From Fructobacillus cardui (GTDB lineage: Bacteria > Bacillota > Bacilli > Lactobacillales > Lactobacillaceae), in assembly GCF_023218935.1 (NCBI RefSeq), contig NZ_JAJIAL010000003.1: a stretch of DNA of 64,000 nucleotides. One strand, 5' to 3'. Position numbers and translations under genes: made by a program. The notes beneath the pieces were generated by a model. It had not been told where the DNA came from and did not search any database. It was given only the letters and a program-made list of their open reading frames with translations. This document shows, piece after piece, positions 8,907-18,408 of this stretch (position 1 is the stretch's first letter; every line of letters begins with the position of its first letter).

Positions 8907-8948
8907 AATCCAAACGACAGGGATAAACCCCCGTTGTTTGGATTTTTT
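8907..8948 (+). terminator. Lysine-riboswitch expression-platform terminator
   Basis: A stem of about 12 bp (AATCCAAACGAC against GTTGTTTGGATT, with one G-U pair) is followed by a T-run, 33 bases after the aptamer and 19 bases before alr. The competing antiterminator strand is not obvious to me. Confidence 0.8.
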
Positions 8949-8967
8949 ATTGCCTAAGGAGGCTCAC

Positions 8968-10080
8968 ATGGTTGTCGCTAATCACCGTCCAAGTCGTTTA
9001 TTGATTTCAAAGGCAGCGGTGGCCAAAAATTTAAAAGTCATGCGTGAGAGTAGCCACGCCAACTTTATTTTCATGACGGTGAAGGCCAATGCTTATGGCT
9101 TTGGTTTGTTGGAAATGAGTCAGGCTGCTGTTGAAGGTGGTGCCGATGGCTTAGCCGTTGCTGTGATGGATGAGGCAATTGCCTTACGGAAGGCCGGCTT
9201 TTGTCAGCCAATCTTGGTTTTGGGCCTCACGTCTCCTGATTTTGCCCAGCTAATGGCCGATTACCAAATCATTGCCACGGTTGCTGATCGTGAAACTTTG
9301 AAGCAGGCTGAAGCCAATTTGCGTCTTGGCGGTCCAAAGCTCCAGGTTAACTTGGCGGTCGATACGGGAATGGGTCGAATCGGCTTTCGTAACCGAGAAG
9401 AGTTGAGTGCGGCAATCGACGACGTTCAAGATGCTGATTTCTTACTTTACCAAAGCATTATGACTCACTTTGCCACGGCTGATGATGTTGATACGACATA
9501 CTTTGAAGGGCAGCTAGCAACCTGGCATGAGTTAACCGATGGCTTGCCAATGCCACCGATGGTTCACCTGGCTAACTCGGCCGCAGCTTTATACCGGGTT
9601 GATCAGATGCCAATGGATGTCATTCGAGCAGGAACTTCGGTCTATGGTATTGAGCCATCCGAAGGGATATTAAAGCCTGACAATTACCTGGAACCGGTCT
9701 TGACACTCGAATCCGAGGTGGTCATGATTAAGCAACTGCCAACAGGTGCCTCCGTTTCCTATGGTGCCACTTACCAAACCACCAAGCCCCAATGGATCGC
9801 GACTTTGCCAATCGGCTACGGGGATGGCCTACCACGTGAAGCAGTTGGCTTTGAGGTTTTGGTCAACGGCCAGAAAGCCCCAATTGTTGGCAAGTTAGCC
9901 ATGGACCAACTGATGATTGCTCTCGAAGAACCAGTTCAGGTTGGAACTAAGGTGACTTTCATTGGTAAAAATCAGGATCAGGAAAACATACTGATTGACT
10001 TTTCCCACTATTGCGAAATCGATCCATGGGAAATCACCATTCGTTTCCAAGACCGCTTAGCACGGTACCTGGTTGATTAA
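8968..10080 (+). CDS. alr: Alanine racemase
   Basis: PLP-dependent interconversion of L- and D-alanine for peptidoglycan. The protein has 370 residues. The PLP lysine sits in TVKANAYGFG (about residue 38), AVDTGMGRIGFR is present, and the catalytic tyrosine is in VSYGATYQT (about residue 265). ATG 8968 follows AAGGAGG by 6 bases; an upstream ATG at 8938 lies inside the riboswitch terminator and is rejected. It is the first gene of a lysine-riboswitch operon, so D-alanine supply appears tied to lysine status. Confidence 0.95.
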   Translation: MVVANHRPSRLLISKAAVAKNLKVMRESSHANFIFMTVKANAYGFGLLEMSQAAVEGGADGLAVAVMDEAIALRKAGFCQPILVLGLTSPDFAQLMADYQIIATVADRETLKQAEANLRLGGPKLQVNLAVDTGMGRIGFRNREELSAAIDDVQDADFLLYQSIMTHFATADDVDTTYFEGQLATWHELTDGLPMPPMVHLANSAAALYRVDQMPMDVIRAGTSVYGIEPSEGILKPDNYLEPVLTLESEVVMIKQLPTGASVSYGATYQTTKPQWIATLPIGYGDGLPREAVGFEVLVNGQKAPIVGKLAMDQLMIALEEPVQVGTKVTFIGKNQDQENILIDFSHYCEIDPWEITIRFQDRLARYLVD

Positions 10081-10132
10081 GCCCCACCTAATAATATTTT
10101 GATTGAAAAAGAGAGAAGAAGGAAAGATTCTT

Positions 10133-11434
10133 ATGCCAAACCACTTGCAAGTAAACGACCAAGACCAACTCATGATTGGTGGCGTGTTAGCCACTGATTT
10201 GGCCAAGGAATACCAAACGCCACTGTACGTTTATGATGTTTTGACCATGCGCGAGCAGATGCGCGCCTTCAAGCAGGTCTTTGAACAATCCGGTCAAAAA
10301 GGGGCCGTTGCCTATGCTTCCAAAGCATTTGCTTGCCAGGCCATGTACCAGGTAGTTGCTGAAGAAGGTTTGCACTTGGACCTTGTTTCCGCCGGTGAAA
10401 TCTACACGGCGGTGGCCGCCGGCTTCCCGATGGCCAATGTTTCTTATAACGGAAACAACAAGTCACTGGCTGATTTGACCTTTGCCGTTGAATCCGGGGT
10501 TGGTACGATTATCGTTGATAATTTCTTGGAACTTGACCTCTTGCACCGGGTTATGGCCGGTCGAGAGGGACAACAAAATGTGATTTTGCGAGTGGTTCCT
10601 GGCGTGTCAGCCCACACTCATGATTACATTCAGACCGGTCAAGTCGACTCCAAGTTCGGTTTTGATTTGGAATCTGGTCAAGCTAAGCGAGCTTATGAAA
10701 TCGCTGAAGGCGATGAAAGCTTGCACCTGCTTGGTTTGTCAGCCCACATCGGTTCTCAAATTTTTGAGGAAGATGGCTTTGAATTAGCCGGCCAGAAATT
10801 AGTTGACCTGTGTGCTTCATGGGATTACCAACCAGAAGTATTGGACCTTGGCGGTGGCTTTGGAATTGCCTACACGGATGCTGATAAGCCACGCCTACCA
10901 GAAGACCTCGTTTTGGCCTTACTGAAGAGCGTCCAGGAACAAACGGCTAAGAAGGGCATGACCCAACCGGATATTTGGATTGAGCCAGGTCGTTCAATCG
11001 CAGGGCCAGCCGGTTACAGCTTGTACACCGTTGGTTCTCGCAAGGATATCCCGGGTGTTCGGACTTACTTGGCCGTTGATGGGGGAATGGGTGATAACAT
11101 TCGTCCAGCCCTTTACCAGGCTGATTATCAGGCGGTCTTGGCCAACAACGTTCATGGGGCGCCGGCAGAACATGTCCGCTTAGTGGGTAAGTATTGTGAG
11201 TCGGGGGATGTCTTGATTCAAGATCAAGAATTGCCAGCAACAGAGCCAGGCGACTTGGTCGCCGTTTTGAATACCGGTGCTTACGGGTACTCAATGGCTT
11301 CCCGCTACAACCGCAATCCTGTGCCAGCCGTGGTTTTTGTTGAAAACGGCCTCTCACAACTGGTGGTTGAAGGCGAAAGCCTAGCTGATTTGACCAGCCA
11401 TGACCGGGCTTACCAGTTACCTGGCAAGTGGTAA
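10133..11434 (+). CDS. lysA: Diaminopimelate decarboxylase
   Basis: Last step of lysine synthesis: PLP-dependent decarboxylation of meso-diaminopimelate. The 433-residue protein has the PLP lysine in AYASKAFACQ (about residue 64), HIGSQI, the phosphate-binding LGGGFG, EPGRSIAGPAG and CESGD with the catalytic cysteine of the partner-chain active site, then NTGAYGYSM. ATG 10133 follows GAAGGAAAG. It is 52 bases after alr. AAAATCAGC overlaps the stop codon. Confidence 0.95.
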   Translation: MPNHLQVNDQDQLMIGGVLATDLAKEYQTPLYVYDVLTMREQMRAFKQVFEQSGQKGAVAYASKAFACQAMYQVVAEEGLHLDLVSAGEIYTAVAAGFPMANVSYNGNNKSLADLTFAVESGVGTIIVDNFLELDLLHRVMAGREGQQNVILRVVPGVSAHTHDYIQTGQVDSKFGFDLESGQAKRAYEIAEGDESLHLLGLSAHIGSQIFEEDGFELAGQKLVDLCASWDYQPEVLDLGGGFGIAYTDADKPRLPEDLVLALLKSVQEQTAKKGMTQPDIWIEPGRSIAGPAGYSLYTVGSRKDIPGVRTYLAVDGGMGDNIRPALYQADYQAVLANNVHGAPAEHVRLVGKYCESGDVLIQDQELPATEPGDLVAVLNTGAYGYSMASRYNRNPVPAVVFVENGLSQLVVEGESLADLTSHDRAYQLPGKW

Positions 11435-11444
11435 AATCAGCAGT

Positions 11445-11480
11445 GGCAAGGCTTGGTTGATTTCATTAACCTACCTTGCC
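11445..11480 (+). other. Stem-loop between lysA and dapH
   Basis: GGCAAGG (11445-11451) pairs with CCTTGCC (11474-11480), with inner GGTT/AACC. No T-run follows, so a processing or stability element is more likely than a terminator. Confidence 0.45.
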
Positions 11481-11542
11481 CGACTGAAAGAAACAATTGG
11501 ATTTAAATAAGAAGAAAACAACTCGAAAAGGAAAACAAAAAC

Positions 11543-12253
11543 ATGACTGAAATGGATACAGCGGCGATCATTAATTACTTGGCAACTTCTAAGAAGAAGA
11601 CACCGGCAAAGGTGACCTTAGCAGGTGATTTGGCTCAAATTACTTGGCCAAATGATGTGCAAGCCTTTATTGAAGAAAAAACTGGGACTGTATTTGGTGA
11701 TATGCAGGTTATCCAACCAATTTTGGATGACAACCAGGCAGCCATTACCGACTACCACGTTGAACTAATTGCCCGTAATTCCGGGGTGTCATTGTTGAAC
11801 ACCCAGCACTTGAATGCCCGCATTGAACCAGGGGCCTTGATTCGTGACCGAGTTCAAATCGATGACCAGGTCGTGGTTATGATGGGGGCGGTGATTAACA
11901 TTGGTGCCAAAATTGGTGCTGGATCTATGATTGACATGGGCGCTGTTCTGGGTGGCCGAGCTGAAGTTGGAAAGAACTGCCATATTGGTGCCGGTGCTGT
12001 TTTGGCAGGTGTGATTGAACCTGCTTCAGCAGAACCTGTCCGTGTTGGCGATGGTGCTTTGGTTGGCGCCAACGCCGTTGTCATCGAAGGGGTTCAAGTT
12101 GGTGCCGGAGCGGTTGTTGCCGCAGGTGCCATCGTGACAGAAGACGTTCCTGAAAGAACGGTTGTGGCTGGTGTACCGGCTAAGATCATTAAGCAAATCG
12201 ATACTCAAACAGAGCAAAAGACGGCTTTGGTTGCTGCCTTACGCGATTTGTAA
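11543..12253 (+). CDS. dapH: 2,3,4,5-tetrahydropyridine-2,6-dicarboxylate N-acetyltransferase
   Basis: Acetylates tetrahydrodipicolinate in the acetylase branch of diaminopimelate synthesis. The 236-residue protein has a short N-terminal alpha/beta part, then from about residue 90 a left-handed beta-helix of hexapeptide repeats (IGAKIGAGSMIDMGAVLGG and following), with GANAVVIEGVQVGAGAVVAA and a PERTVVAGVPAK end typical of the family. The next gene is the matching N-acetyl deacetylase, which supports acetyl rather than succinyl chemistry. Often annotated dapD. Confidence 0.93.
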   Translation: MTEMDTAAIINYLATSKKKTPAKVTLAGDLAQITWPNDVQAFIEEKTGTVFGDMQVIQPILDDNQAAITDYHVELIARNSGVSLLNTQHLNARIEPGALIRDRVQIDDQVVVMMGAVINIGAKIGAGSMIDMGAVLGGRAEVGKNCHIGAGAVLAGVIEPASAEPVRVGDGALVGANAVVIEGVQVGAGAVVAAGAIVTEDVPERTVVAGVPAKIIKQIDTQTEQKTALVAALRDL

Positions 12254-12344
12254 ACACAAAGTTTGCTAGCAAACGACTGGAAGATGGCCACGCGACCTAG
12301 CTGATTAGAGAGAAGTTTTCATGGTCCATGAAAGGGAGGCTTTG

Positions 12345-13496
12345 ATGTCCGATTCAACAATTAATTTAGCGCAGGTTCGGCGCGACTTACACGCCATTCC
12401 AGAGTTGGCTTTGCATGAAGTGCAAACGCAACAATATTTGAAAAAAACAATTGCCGCCTTTGCGAGCGATTTCTTAACAATCAAAGAGGTACCAGAAGTT
12501 GAAACGGCGCTGTTGGTCCGCTTGGCAGGATCAAATTCGGAGAAAACAATTGGCTACCGGGCTGATATTGACGCCTTACCAATTGAGGAAGAGACAGGCC
12601 TGCCTTTTACTTCGAAACACCCCGGTGTGATGCATGCCTGTGGTCACGATATTCATATGACGGTTGCCTTGGGAATTTTGGCTTACTTTGCAAAAAATCA
12701 GCCTAAAGATAATCTGATTTTTATCTTTCAACCGGCAGAAGAATCCGAGGCCGGGGGTAAACGTTTGTATGAAGCCGGTGCGCTTACGGGTGATTTTAAA
12801 CCAGATGAACTCTATGCCTTGCATGACCAGCCAGCCATGCCGGCCGGTCAGATTGCAACCAAAATGGGCACACTTTTTGCTGGGACTACGGAGATTCATC
12901 TTCAGATTGTTGGCCAGGGTGGTCACGCGGCTTATCCTCACCACGCTAAGGATGCTTTGGTTGCTGCTGCTGCCTTTGTCAGCCAGGTGCAAACCGTGGT
13001 TTCCCGCAATGTTGACCCCATTCATGGTGGGGTCGTGACGATTGGATCCTTTCATGCCGGCACGATTGGCAACGTCATTGCTGGTGAAGCTAAGTTAGCC
13101 GGGACGATTCGGGCCTTTACCCAAGCGGACTTGGAGATGATGCAAAAACGGGTCCGCGCAATTGTGGATGGGATTACCGTTGCCTTTGGTGTTCAAATGA
13201 ACTTGGAGCTCATTCAGGGTGGTTATTACCCGGTTGAAAATGATCCAAAAACAACGGCAGCCTTTATGGCTTTTATGGAAGAAGATCCGGAAGTTGACTT
13301 TGCAGAAGCAAAGCCGGCAATGACTGGCGAAGACTTCGGCTTCCTACTAAATAAGTTCCCAGGCACGATGTTTTGGCTTGGGGTTGGTGACCCCGAACAC
13401 AGCCTCCATGATGCCCGGCTGAACCCCGATGAGCGAGCCTTAAACGCCGGTGTTCAGGCAATGGTTGCCTATTTTAAACAACGAATGGCCCAATAA
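12345..13496 (+). CDS. dapL: N-acetyldiaminopimelate deacetylase
   Basis: M20 metallopeptidase-family amidohydrolase removing acetate from N-acetyl-LL-diaminopimelate. The 383-residue protein has metal-binding HACGHDIHM (about residue 98), PAEESEAGG (about residue 133) and the dimerisation-domain segment GQGGHAAYPHHAKD. It corresponds to B. subtilis YkuR (DapL). ATG 12345 is chosen because AAGGGAGG lies 5 bases upstream; ATG 12321 has no such site. M20 enzymes are hard to separate by sequence (hippurate hydrolase-like relatives), but its place among dap genes settles the function. Confidence 0.9.
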   Translation: MSDSTINLAQVRRDLHAIPELALHEVQTQQYLKKTIAAFASDFLTIKEVPEVETALLVRLAGSNSEKTIGYRADIDALPIEEETGLPFTSKHPGVMHACGHDIHMTVALGILAYFAKNQPKDNLIFIFQPAEESEAGGKRLYEAGALTGDFKPDELYALHDQPAMPAGQIATKMGTLFAGTTEIHLQIVGQGGHAAYPHHAKDALVAAAAFVSQVQTVVSRNVDPIHGGVVTIGSFHAGTIGNVIAGEAKLAGTIRAFTQADLEMMQKRVRAIVDGITVAFGVQMNLELIQGGYYPVENDPKTTAAFMAFMEEDPEVDFAEAKPAMTGEDFGFLLNKFPGTMFWLGVGDPEHSLHDARLNPDERALNAGVQAMVAYFKQRMAQ

Positions 13497-13595
13497 GTAG
13501 CACCCAGGTAAACTGATTTTTCAGCTTGCCGGTTAAAAATGATGAAAGAAATACAAGAAATCGCTATAGCTAAAGATGAAAGAGGATGGCTTTTG

Positions 13596-14477
13596 ATGAT
13601 GACAGCAAATTTGATTACCGCATTAATTACCCCATTTACCAGTCAGGACGAAATTGATTATGAGGCTTTGGACCGTTTAACGGATAAGTTATTGAGTGAA
13701 GGAACGCAGGGCTTTGTCATCGGTGGTACAACCGGTGAATCACCTACGTTGACGGAGGAGGAACGCCTGTCCTTGTACCGTCACTTTGCCCAGTATGTGA
13801 ACGGCCGGGGACCTGTTATTGCTAACGTTGGGACAAACAACACGGCAGAGTCCGTGGCCTTGGCTGAGACCGCCAGCCAAATCGAGGGTGTGACTGGCAT
13901 TTTGGCTGTTACGCCTTACTACAACAAGCCCGATCAGGACGGCATGATTGCCCACTTTACGGCCATCGCCAATGCCAGCCAAGTACCATTGATGTTGTAT
14001 AACATTCCTGGTCGATCAAGCGTTTCGTTGACGAATGATTCTGTCTTATTCTTGGCTCACCATCCAAATATTAATGCGGTTAAGCAAGTGACTTCAATTG
14101 ATGACTTGGCCGTTTTGGTTGATCAAGCGCCAGAAGGCTTTGCCGTTTACACCGGTGAAGATAGCCAAACATTGGCGGCAAAGGCCATTGGCTGTGCGGG
14201 CACGATTTCAGTGGCATCACACCTCTATGGTCGTGAGATGCAGGCACTCTTTGCCGCTCTTGAAGCGGGTGATGTGGCCTTGGCGGGTCAGTACCAACGC
14301 TTCTTAACACCACGGATGAATGTTTTGTTCTCTCATCCATCGCCAAGTCCCGTAAAGGCCATCTTAGCTAAGCAAGGCTTGATTGAAAATCAGTTACGTT
14401 TACCATTGCTGCCATTGACTGAGCAGCAAACAGCAGAAGTAGAGGCCGTATTAGGCCGGCAAGGAGTTGTTGCATGA
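13596..14477 (+). CDS. dapA: 4-hydroxy-tetrahydrodipicolinate synthase
   Basis: Condenses pyruvate with aspartate semialdehyde, the committed step toward diaminopimelate and lysine. The 293-residue TIM-barrel protein has GTTGESPTL, the proton-relay tyrosine in LYNIPGR (about residue 135) and the Schiff-base lysine in AVKQVTS (about residue 162). ATG 13596 follows AGAGG by 10 bases; 13599 is an alternative. The gene overlaps dapB by 4 bases (ATGA), indicating coupled translation. Confidence 0.95.
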   Translation: MMTANLITALITPFTSQDEIDYEALDRLTDKLLSEGTQGFVIGGTTGESPTLTEEERLSLYRHFAQYVNGRGPVIANVGTNNTAESVALAETASQIEGVTGILAVTPYYNKPDQDGMIAHFTAIANASQVPLMLYNIPGRSSVSLTNDSVLFLAHHPNINAVKQVTSIDDLAVLVDQAPEGFAVYTGEDSQTLAAKAIGCAGTISVASHLYGREMQALFAALEAGDVALAGQYQRFLTPRMNVLFSHPSPSPVKAILAKQGLIENQLRLPLLPLTEQQTAEVEAVLGRQGVVA

Positions 14478-15238
14478 AAACCGTCTTTCTCGCAGGCGCC
14501 CAAGGGAAAATGGGCCAGTCGATTGAAAAGTTGATCGGGGACCAAGCTGATTTTTCATTAGCTGGCCGCTTAACGACTAAAAGGGCGCTCGACCAACAGC
14601 CGGATGATCAAGAAGGCACTGTTCCAACCTTTACCGACTTAGCAGACATTAACGTCAATGCTGATGTTTGGATTGATGTGACTAATCCTGCTGTTGCCTT
14701 TGAAAATGGCCAATACGCCTTGACTCATGGTTTTGACTTGGTAATGGGGACGTCTGGCTTACAAGCAGATGATTTTGAAAAATTGCGGGCCTTGGCCTTG
14801 GAAAATGACCAATCTTCCTTGGTTGTTCCTAACTTTTCAATTACAGCGGTTTTGTTGATGCAGTTTGCCGGTCAAGCAGCTAAGTACTTGCCTGCAGCCG
14901 AAATCATCGAGGCCCATCATGAGGACAAGGTCGATGCACCATCTGGGACGGCAAAGGCCACCGCTGATTTGATTGTTGCTGCTCGTCAAGAAGAACCTGC
15001 TATTCCACATTCGGACGCTTTGGCCCGTGGTGATCAAAGTCAGGGAGTACCGGTGCATGCCATGCGTTTGCCAGGCATCTTAGCCGAGGAGACAGTTGTC
15101 TTTGGTTCTGCTGGAGAAACATTAACAATTAAACAATCAACAAATAATCGTTCGTCTTTCATGACTGGAGTCGCTCGTTCAATTCGAAAAGTCGATGAAA
15201 TTGATGGATTAGAGATTGGATTAGATAAAATCCTCTAA
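14474..15238 (+). CDS. dapB: 4-hydroxy-tetrahydrodipicolinate reductase
   Basis: NAD(P)H-dependent reduction of the DapA product. The 254-residue protein has the Rossmann motif GAQGKMGQS at the N-terminus, MGTSG, PNFSI and the signature EAHHEDKVDAPSGTA with the catalytic histidine pair and lysine. It overlaps dapA by 4 bases and closes the tightly packed part of the lysine operon. Confidence 0.95.
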   Translation: MKTVFLAGAQGKMGQSIEKLIGDQADFSLAGRLTTKRALDQQPDDQEGTVPTFTDLADINVNADVWIDVTNPAVAFENGQYALTHGFDLVMGTSGLQADDFEKLRALALENDQSSLVVPNFSITAVLLMQFAGQAAKYLPAAEIIEAHHEDKVDAPSGTAKATADLIVAARQEEPAIPHSDALARGDQSQGVPVHAMRLPGILAEETVVFGSAGETLTIKQSTNNRSSFMTGVARSIRKVDEIDGLEIGLDKIL

Positions 15239-15315
15239 TTTATTTTTAATAATATGGTAGAATGGTGCAAAGCAATGTAAAAGGATTTGTTTAGAATAGA
15301 ATAGGAGTGGTTTTC

Positions 15316-16524
15316 ATGGTTCAAGTCAAAGAAAGTTTGTCGAAGCAGTATAACCAATTGTTCGAGATCGTGCCGCCAGCGGCCATCCGAGCAGTTGACA
15401 TCAAGTTGTCCGCAGTTCCGGATATCATCAAGCTCACCCTTGGTGAACCTGATTTTGCGGTTCCAGATGTAGTCAAGGAGGCCGTTAAAAAAGCGGTTGA
15501 TGATAATGACTCACATTATGCGCCTTCACAGGGAACTTTGGCTTTGCGTCAGGCTATTTCCGACTATGTTCATGAACGTTTGTCTGGTCCAGTCTATGAT
15601 TCAGAAAGTGAAATTTCGGTGACAATCGGAGCTTCAGAAGCCATCTATGATTCATTGTCTGCACTCTTTAACCGCGGTGAAACAATCTTAGTGCCAACAC
15701 CAACATTTTGTTTCTATCAAGCTGAAGCCTTGCGCCTTGGCTTGAAGGTGGTTGAAATTAACACGGCGCCATCTTATCTGTTTACGGCAGAAATGTTTGA
15801 AAAGGCAATTCAAGAGCACCCAGAAGCAAGGGGCTTGGTTTTGAACTTCCCTGGTAACCCAACTGGTGTTACCTATGATGAACAGGAGCTCAAAGATTTG
15901 GCTGTAGCCATTAAGAAGACGGATATCTTAGTTTTGTCGGATGAAATTTATGCGGAATTGACTTATGGTCAAACACATAAGTCGATTACGAGCTATATTC
16001 CAGAACAAACCATCTTGATTAGTGGCTTGTCAAAGTCACATGCGATGACCGGTTACCGAGTTGGCTTTATTGCCGGTCCAAAAGCTTTGATGAAGATGGT
16101 TGGCTTGGCCCATTCCGGTGTTGTCACGACAGCGCCCGGACCAATGATGGCCGGTGCTCTAGCTGCCTTAACAGAAGCCAGGGACGCGCCAAAGGCAATG
16201 CGTGATATCTACCAAAAGCGCCGCGATATTGTCCTAGCTGGCTTGAAGGAAGCGGGCTTTACGGCTCCAACACCAAAGGGTGCCTTTTACATCTTCGCTA
16301 AGATTCCTGATTTCTTGCCACAAGACGATGAAGCCTTTGTCTATGAATTAGGTGAAAAGGCCAAGGTAGGAACAATTCCTGGTTCTGTCTTTGGGACCGG
16401 TGGTGAAGGCCACGTTCGCATTTCTTACGCCACTTCGACTGAAAAATTAGAAGAGGCCATGAAGCGAGTGATTGCCTACGCCGAGGCTGCTAAGGAAGCA
16501 ACTGAACTTTCAACAGCAGAATAA
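15316..16524 (+). CDS. patA: Aminotransferase, probable N-acetyl-LL-diaminopimelate aminotransferase
   Basis: Class I/II PLP aminotransferase of 402 residues. Motifs: LTLGEPDF at the N-terminus, NFPGNPTGVTY, LSDEIYAELTY and the PLP lysine in SGLSKSHAMTGYR (about residue 241). The acetylase branch needs a PatA-type enzyme and this gene sits 77 bases after dapB, so that role is likely, though broad-range aromatic or aspartate aminotransferases look alike. Two further paralogs of this family occur at 55-58 kb. ATG 15316 follows AGGAG by 8 bases. Confidence 0.78.
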   Translation: MVQVKESLSKQYNQLFEIVPPAAIRAVDIKLSAVPDIIKLTLGEPDFAVPDVVKEAVKKAVDDNDSHYAPSQGTLALRQAISDYVHERLSGPVYDSESEISVTIGASEAIYDSLSALFNRGETILVPTPTFCFYQAEALRLGLKVVEINTAPSYLFTAEMFEKAIQEHPEARGLVLNFPGNPTGVTYDEQELKDLAVAIKKTDILVLSDEIYAELTYGQTHKSITSYIPEQTILISGLSKSHAMTGYRVGFIAGPKALMKMVGLAHSGVVTTAPGPMMAGALAALTEARDAPKAMRDIYQKRRDIVLAGLKEAGFTAPTPKGAFYIFAKIPDFLPQDDEAFVYELGEKAKVGTIPGSVFGTGGEGHVRISYATSTEKLEEAMKRVIAYAEAAKEATELSTAE

Positions 16525-16529
16525 CGATT

Positions 16530-16576
16530 AAATAGCCATGAGCTTGGAGATTATCCAATTTCTTGGCTATTTTTTT
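16530..16576 (+). terminator. Terminator after patA
   Basis: Outer arms AAATAGCCA/TGGCTATTT, an inner TTGGA/TCCAA helix, then seven T. Confidence 0.8.
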
Positions 16577-16578
16577 GC

Positions 16579-16584
16579 TATAAT
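16579..16584 (+). promoter_or_regulatory. -10 element of the ypmB-aspB promoter
   Basis: TATAAT 36 bases upstream of ypmB and directly after a terminator. A matching -35 is weak. Confidence 0.5.
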
Positions 16585-16620
16585 GAACAATAGTTATGAC
16601 AAATCGGAGAAAGAATTTTT

Positions 16621-17148
16621 ATGGAAGTTCACGACAACTTACGAGTCAGAATGGCCCGGCCCAAGCGCTTTTCTTGGGTTAAATTTTTTATCATCTTGGT
16701 GGCAATTTTCCTGATTGTAGCCGGCGCTATTTACGCTTATGCCTACATGGCATTACAGCCGATGGCTAGAGCTGAATCAAACGTGCAAAAAACGGTCAGT
16801 CAAAAAACATCTTTGACGAACCTGCATAGTGTCACAGAGGATGATCGCAATGGCACCATTTATGCTGTGCTTGGTAAAGATAGCGATGGCCAGCAAAAAG
16901 TAGCCTTGGTCAAGGGACAGCACGGAGCTGTGACGACCTTTGACTTTGGCAATGGTCTGTCACGGGCTGATTTATTAAAGCAAATTAAAGCCAAATACAA
17001 TCCAAAGAAGGTTTACTCGGCCAATTTGTCACTCTACCAAAAAACTTTGGTCTGGGAAATCAGTTACGAAAGCCAAAATGGCGACATGAACTATTTGACA
17101 ATGGATTACAAGACCGGTACCGTTTACCGAGCAATTAATGGAATTTAG
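16621..17148 (+). CDS. ypmB: YpmB-like membrane-anchored protein (DUF5590)
   Basis: A 175-residue protein with a basic N-terminus, one transmembrane helix at about residues 22-45 (FFIILVAIFLIVAGAIYAYA) and an extracytoplasmic PepSY-like domain ending in MDYKTGTVY. Function is unknown. Assignment rests mainly on gene order: in B. subtilis ypmB precedes aspB, asnS and dnaD, exactly as here. It starts close behind its promoter and ends 10 bases before aspB. Confidence 0.8.
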   Translation: MEVHDNLRVRMARPKRFSWVKFFIILVAIFLIVAGAIYAYAYMALQPMARAESNVQKTVSQKTSLTNLHSVTEDDRNGTIYAVLGKDSDGQQKVALVKGQHGAVTTFDFGNGLSRADLLKQIKAKYNPKKVYSANLSLYQKTLVWEISYESQNGDMNYLTMDYKTGTVYRAINGI

Positions 17149-17158
17149 GGAGAAGATG

Positions 17159-18346
17159 ATGTTGCAAGCAAGTGATTTTTCAAAGCGGACCCAGGCCGTT
17201 CAACCCTCAGCCACACTCGCAGTTTCTAAAAAAGCCAAGCAGATGGCGGCCGAAGGAATCGACGTGATTAACCTTGGCGTTGGGGAACCTGATTTTACGA
17301 CGCCCAAGGCCATTAGTGAAGCGGCTATTGAAGCCATCGAAGGCGGTCAAACCTCTTTTTACACGCCCGTCGGTGGGATTTTACCATTAAGAGAAGCAAT
17401 TGCTGAACAAACGGCCGAGAAAACGGGGCAGGTTTTGTCGACTAACCAGGTGACGGTGACTTCCGGTGCCAAGTTGTCTTTGTACACGATTATGCAGGTA
17501 CTCTTAAACCCCGGTGACCAAGTTGTAATGCCCGAACCCTATTGGGTTTCGTACGTTGAACAGGTTCGCTTGGCGGGTGGGGTTGCCACAACTGTTAAGC
17601 CCAAGACGGCAGCGATGAAGTTGACGCCAGCTGACCTCGATGAGGTTGCCGGACCCGTGAAGTTGATTATTCTTAATAATCCTTCCAATCCAACTGGCCA
17701 GGTCTATAGTCGAGATGAAGTTCAGGCACTTTTGGACTGGGCCGACGCCCACGATAGTTTCCTTTTGTCTGATGAAATTTATGGTCAATTGGTTTATAAC
17801 GGGCAAACGTTTACGTCAGCTTTGTCTTTGAAGGAAATCAAGGATTCCCGCTTGATTATTGTCGATGGGGTTTCAAAATCCTATTCGATGACCGGTTGGC
17901 GTCTTGGCTGGACGATTGCCGATGAAAAAATCATTGCCGAAATGAATAAGCTTTTGGGCCACATGACTTCGAATCCGGCCGCCGTTAGCCAGTATGCCGC
18001 CTTGGCCGCCTTAACGGTCGACCAACAAATGGTTGAAGATATGCGGACTACCTTTGAGAGTCGGTTGAATGCAACCTACGATAAGTTAACAGCTATTCCG
18101 GGCTTGTCTGTTGCACAAAAGCCAGAAGGGGCCTTTTACCTCTTCTTTAAGGTTGATCAAGATCTTTTGGACAAGCTGGGCCTAAAGTCAACGATTGACT
18201 TTGCCACTGCGCTCTTGGAGCAGGCTCACGTTGCCATTCCGGCCGGTGAAGGTTTTGGAATGCCGGGCTATTTGCGCCTATCATATGCTAAGGATCAAGA
18301 GACGATTAATGAGGCTCTGAACCGTATTTTGGCTTTTGTTCAGTAA
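17159..18346 (+). CDS. aspB: Aspartate aminotransferase
   Basis: PLP-dependent transamination of aspartate and 2-oxoglutarate. The 395-residue protein has LGVGEPDFTTP, LNNPSNPTGQVY, LSDEIYGQLVY, the PLP lysine in DGVSKSYSMTGWR (about residue 240) and a C-terminal LRLSYA with the carboxylate-binding arginine. ATG 17159 follows GGGAGA; ATG 17156 is adjacent and possible. Neighbouring asnS uses asparagine, so the pair links aspartate and asparagine metabolism, as in B. subtilis. Confidence 0.93.
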   Translation: MLQASDFSKRTQAVQPSATLAVSKKAKQMAAEGIDVINLGVGEPDFTTPKAISEAAIEAIEGGQTSFYTPVGGILPLREAIAEQTAEKTGQVLSTNQVTVTSGAKLSLYTIMQVLLNPGDQVVMPEPYWVSYVEQVRLAGGVATTVKPKTAAMKLTPADLDEVAGPVKLIILNNPSNPTGQVYSRDEVQALLDWADAHDSFLLSDEIYGQLVYNGQTFTSALSLKEIKDSRLIIVDGVSKSYSMTGWRLGWTIADEKIIAEMNKLLGHMTSNPAAVSQYAALAALTVDQQMVEDMRTTFESRLNATYDKLTAIPGLSVAQKPEGAFYLFFKVDQDLLDKLGLKSTIDFATALLEQAHVAIPAGEGFGMPGYLRLSYAKDQETINEALNRILAFVQ

Positions 18347-18359
18347 GTTTTTGTCCTAG

Positions 18360-18388
18360 TTGACGACTGCCAAAATTTTTATCATAAT
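18360..18388 (+). promoter_or_regulatory. Promoter of asnS
   Basis: TTGACG (18360-18365), 17-bp spacer, CATAAT (18383-18388), giving a leader of about 43 bases before the asnS start. Confidence 0.6.
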
Positions 18389-18408
18389 AAAGTTAATAAG
18401 TAAAATGT

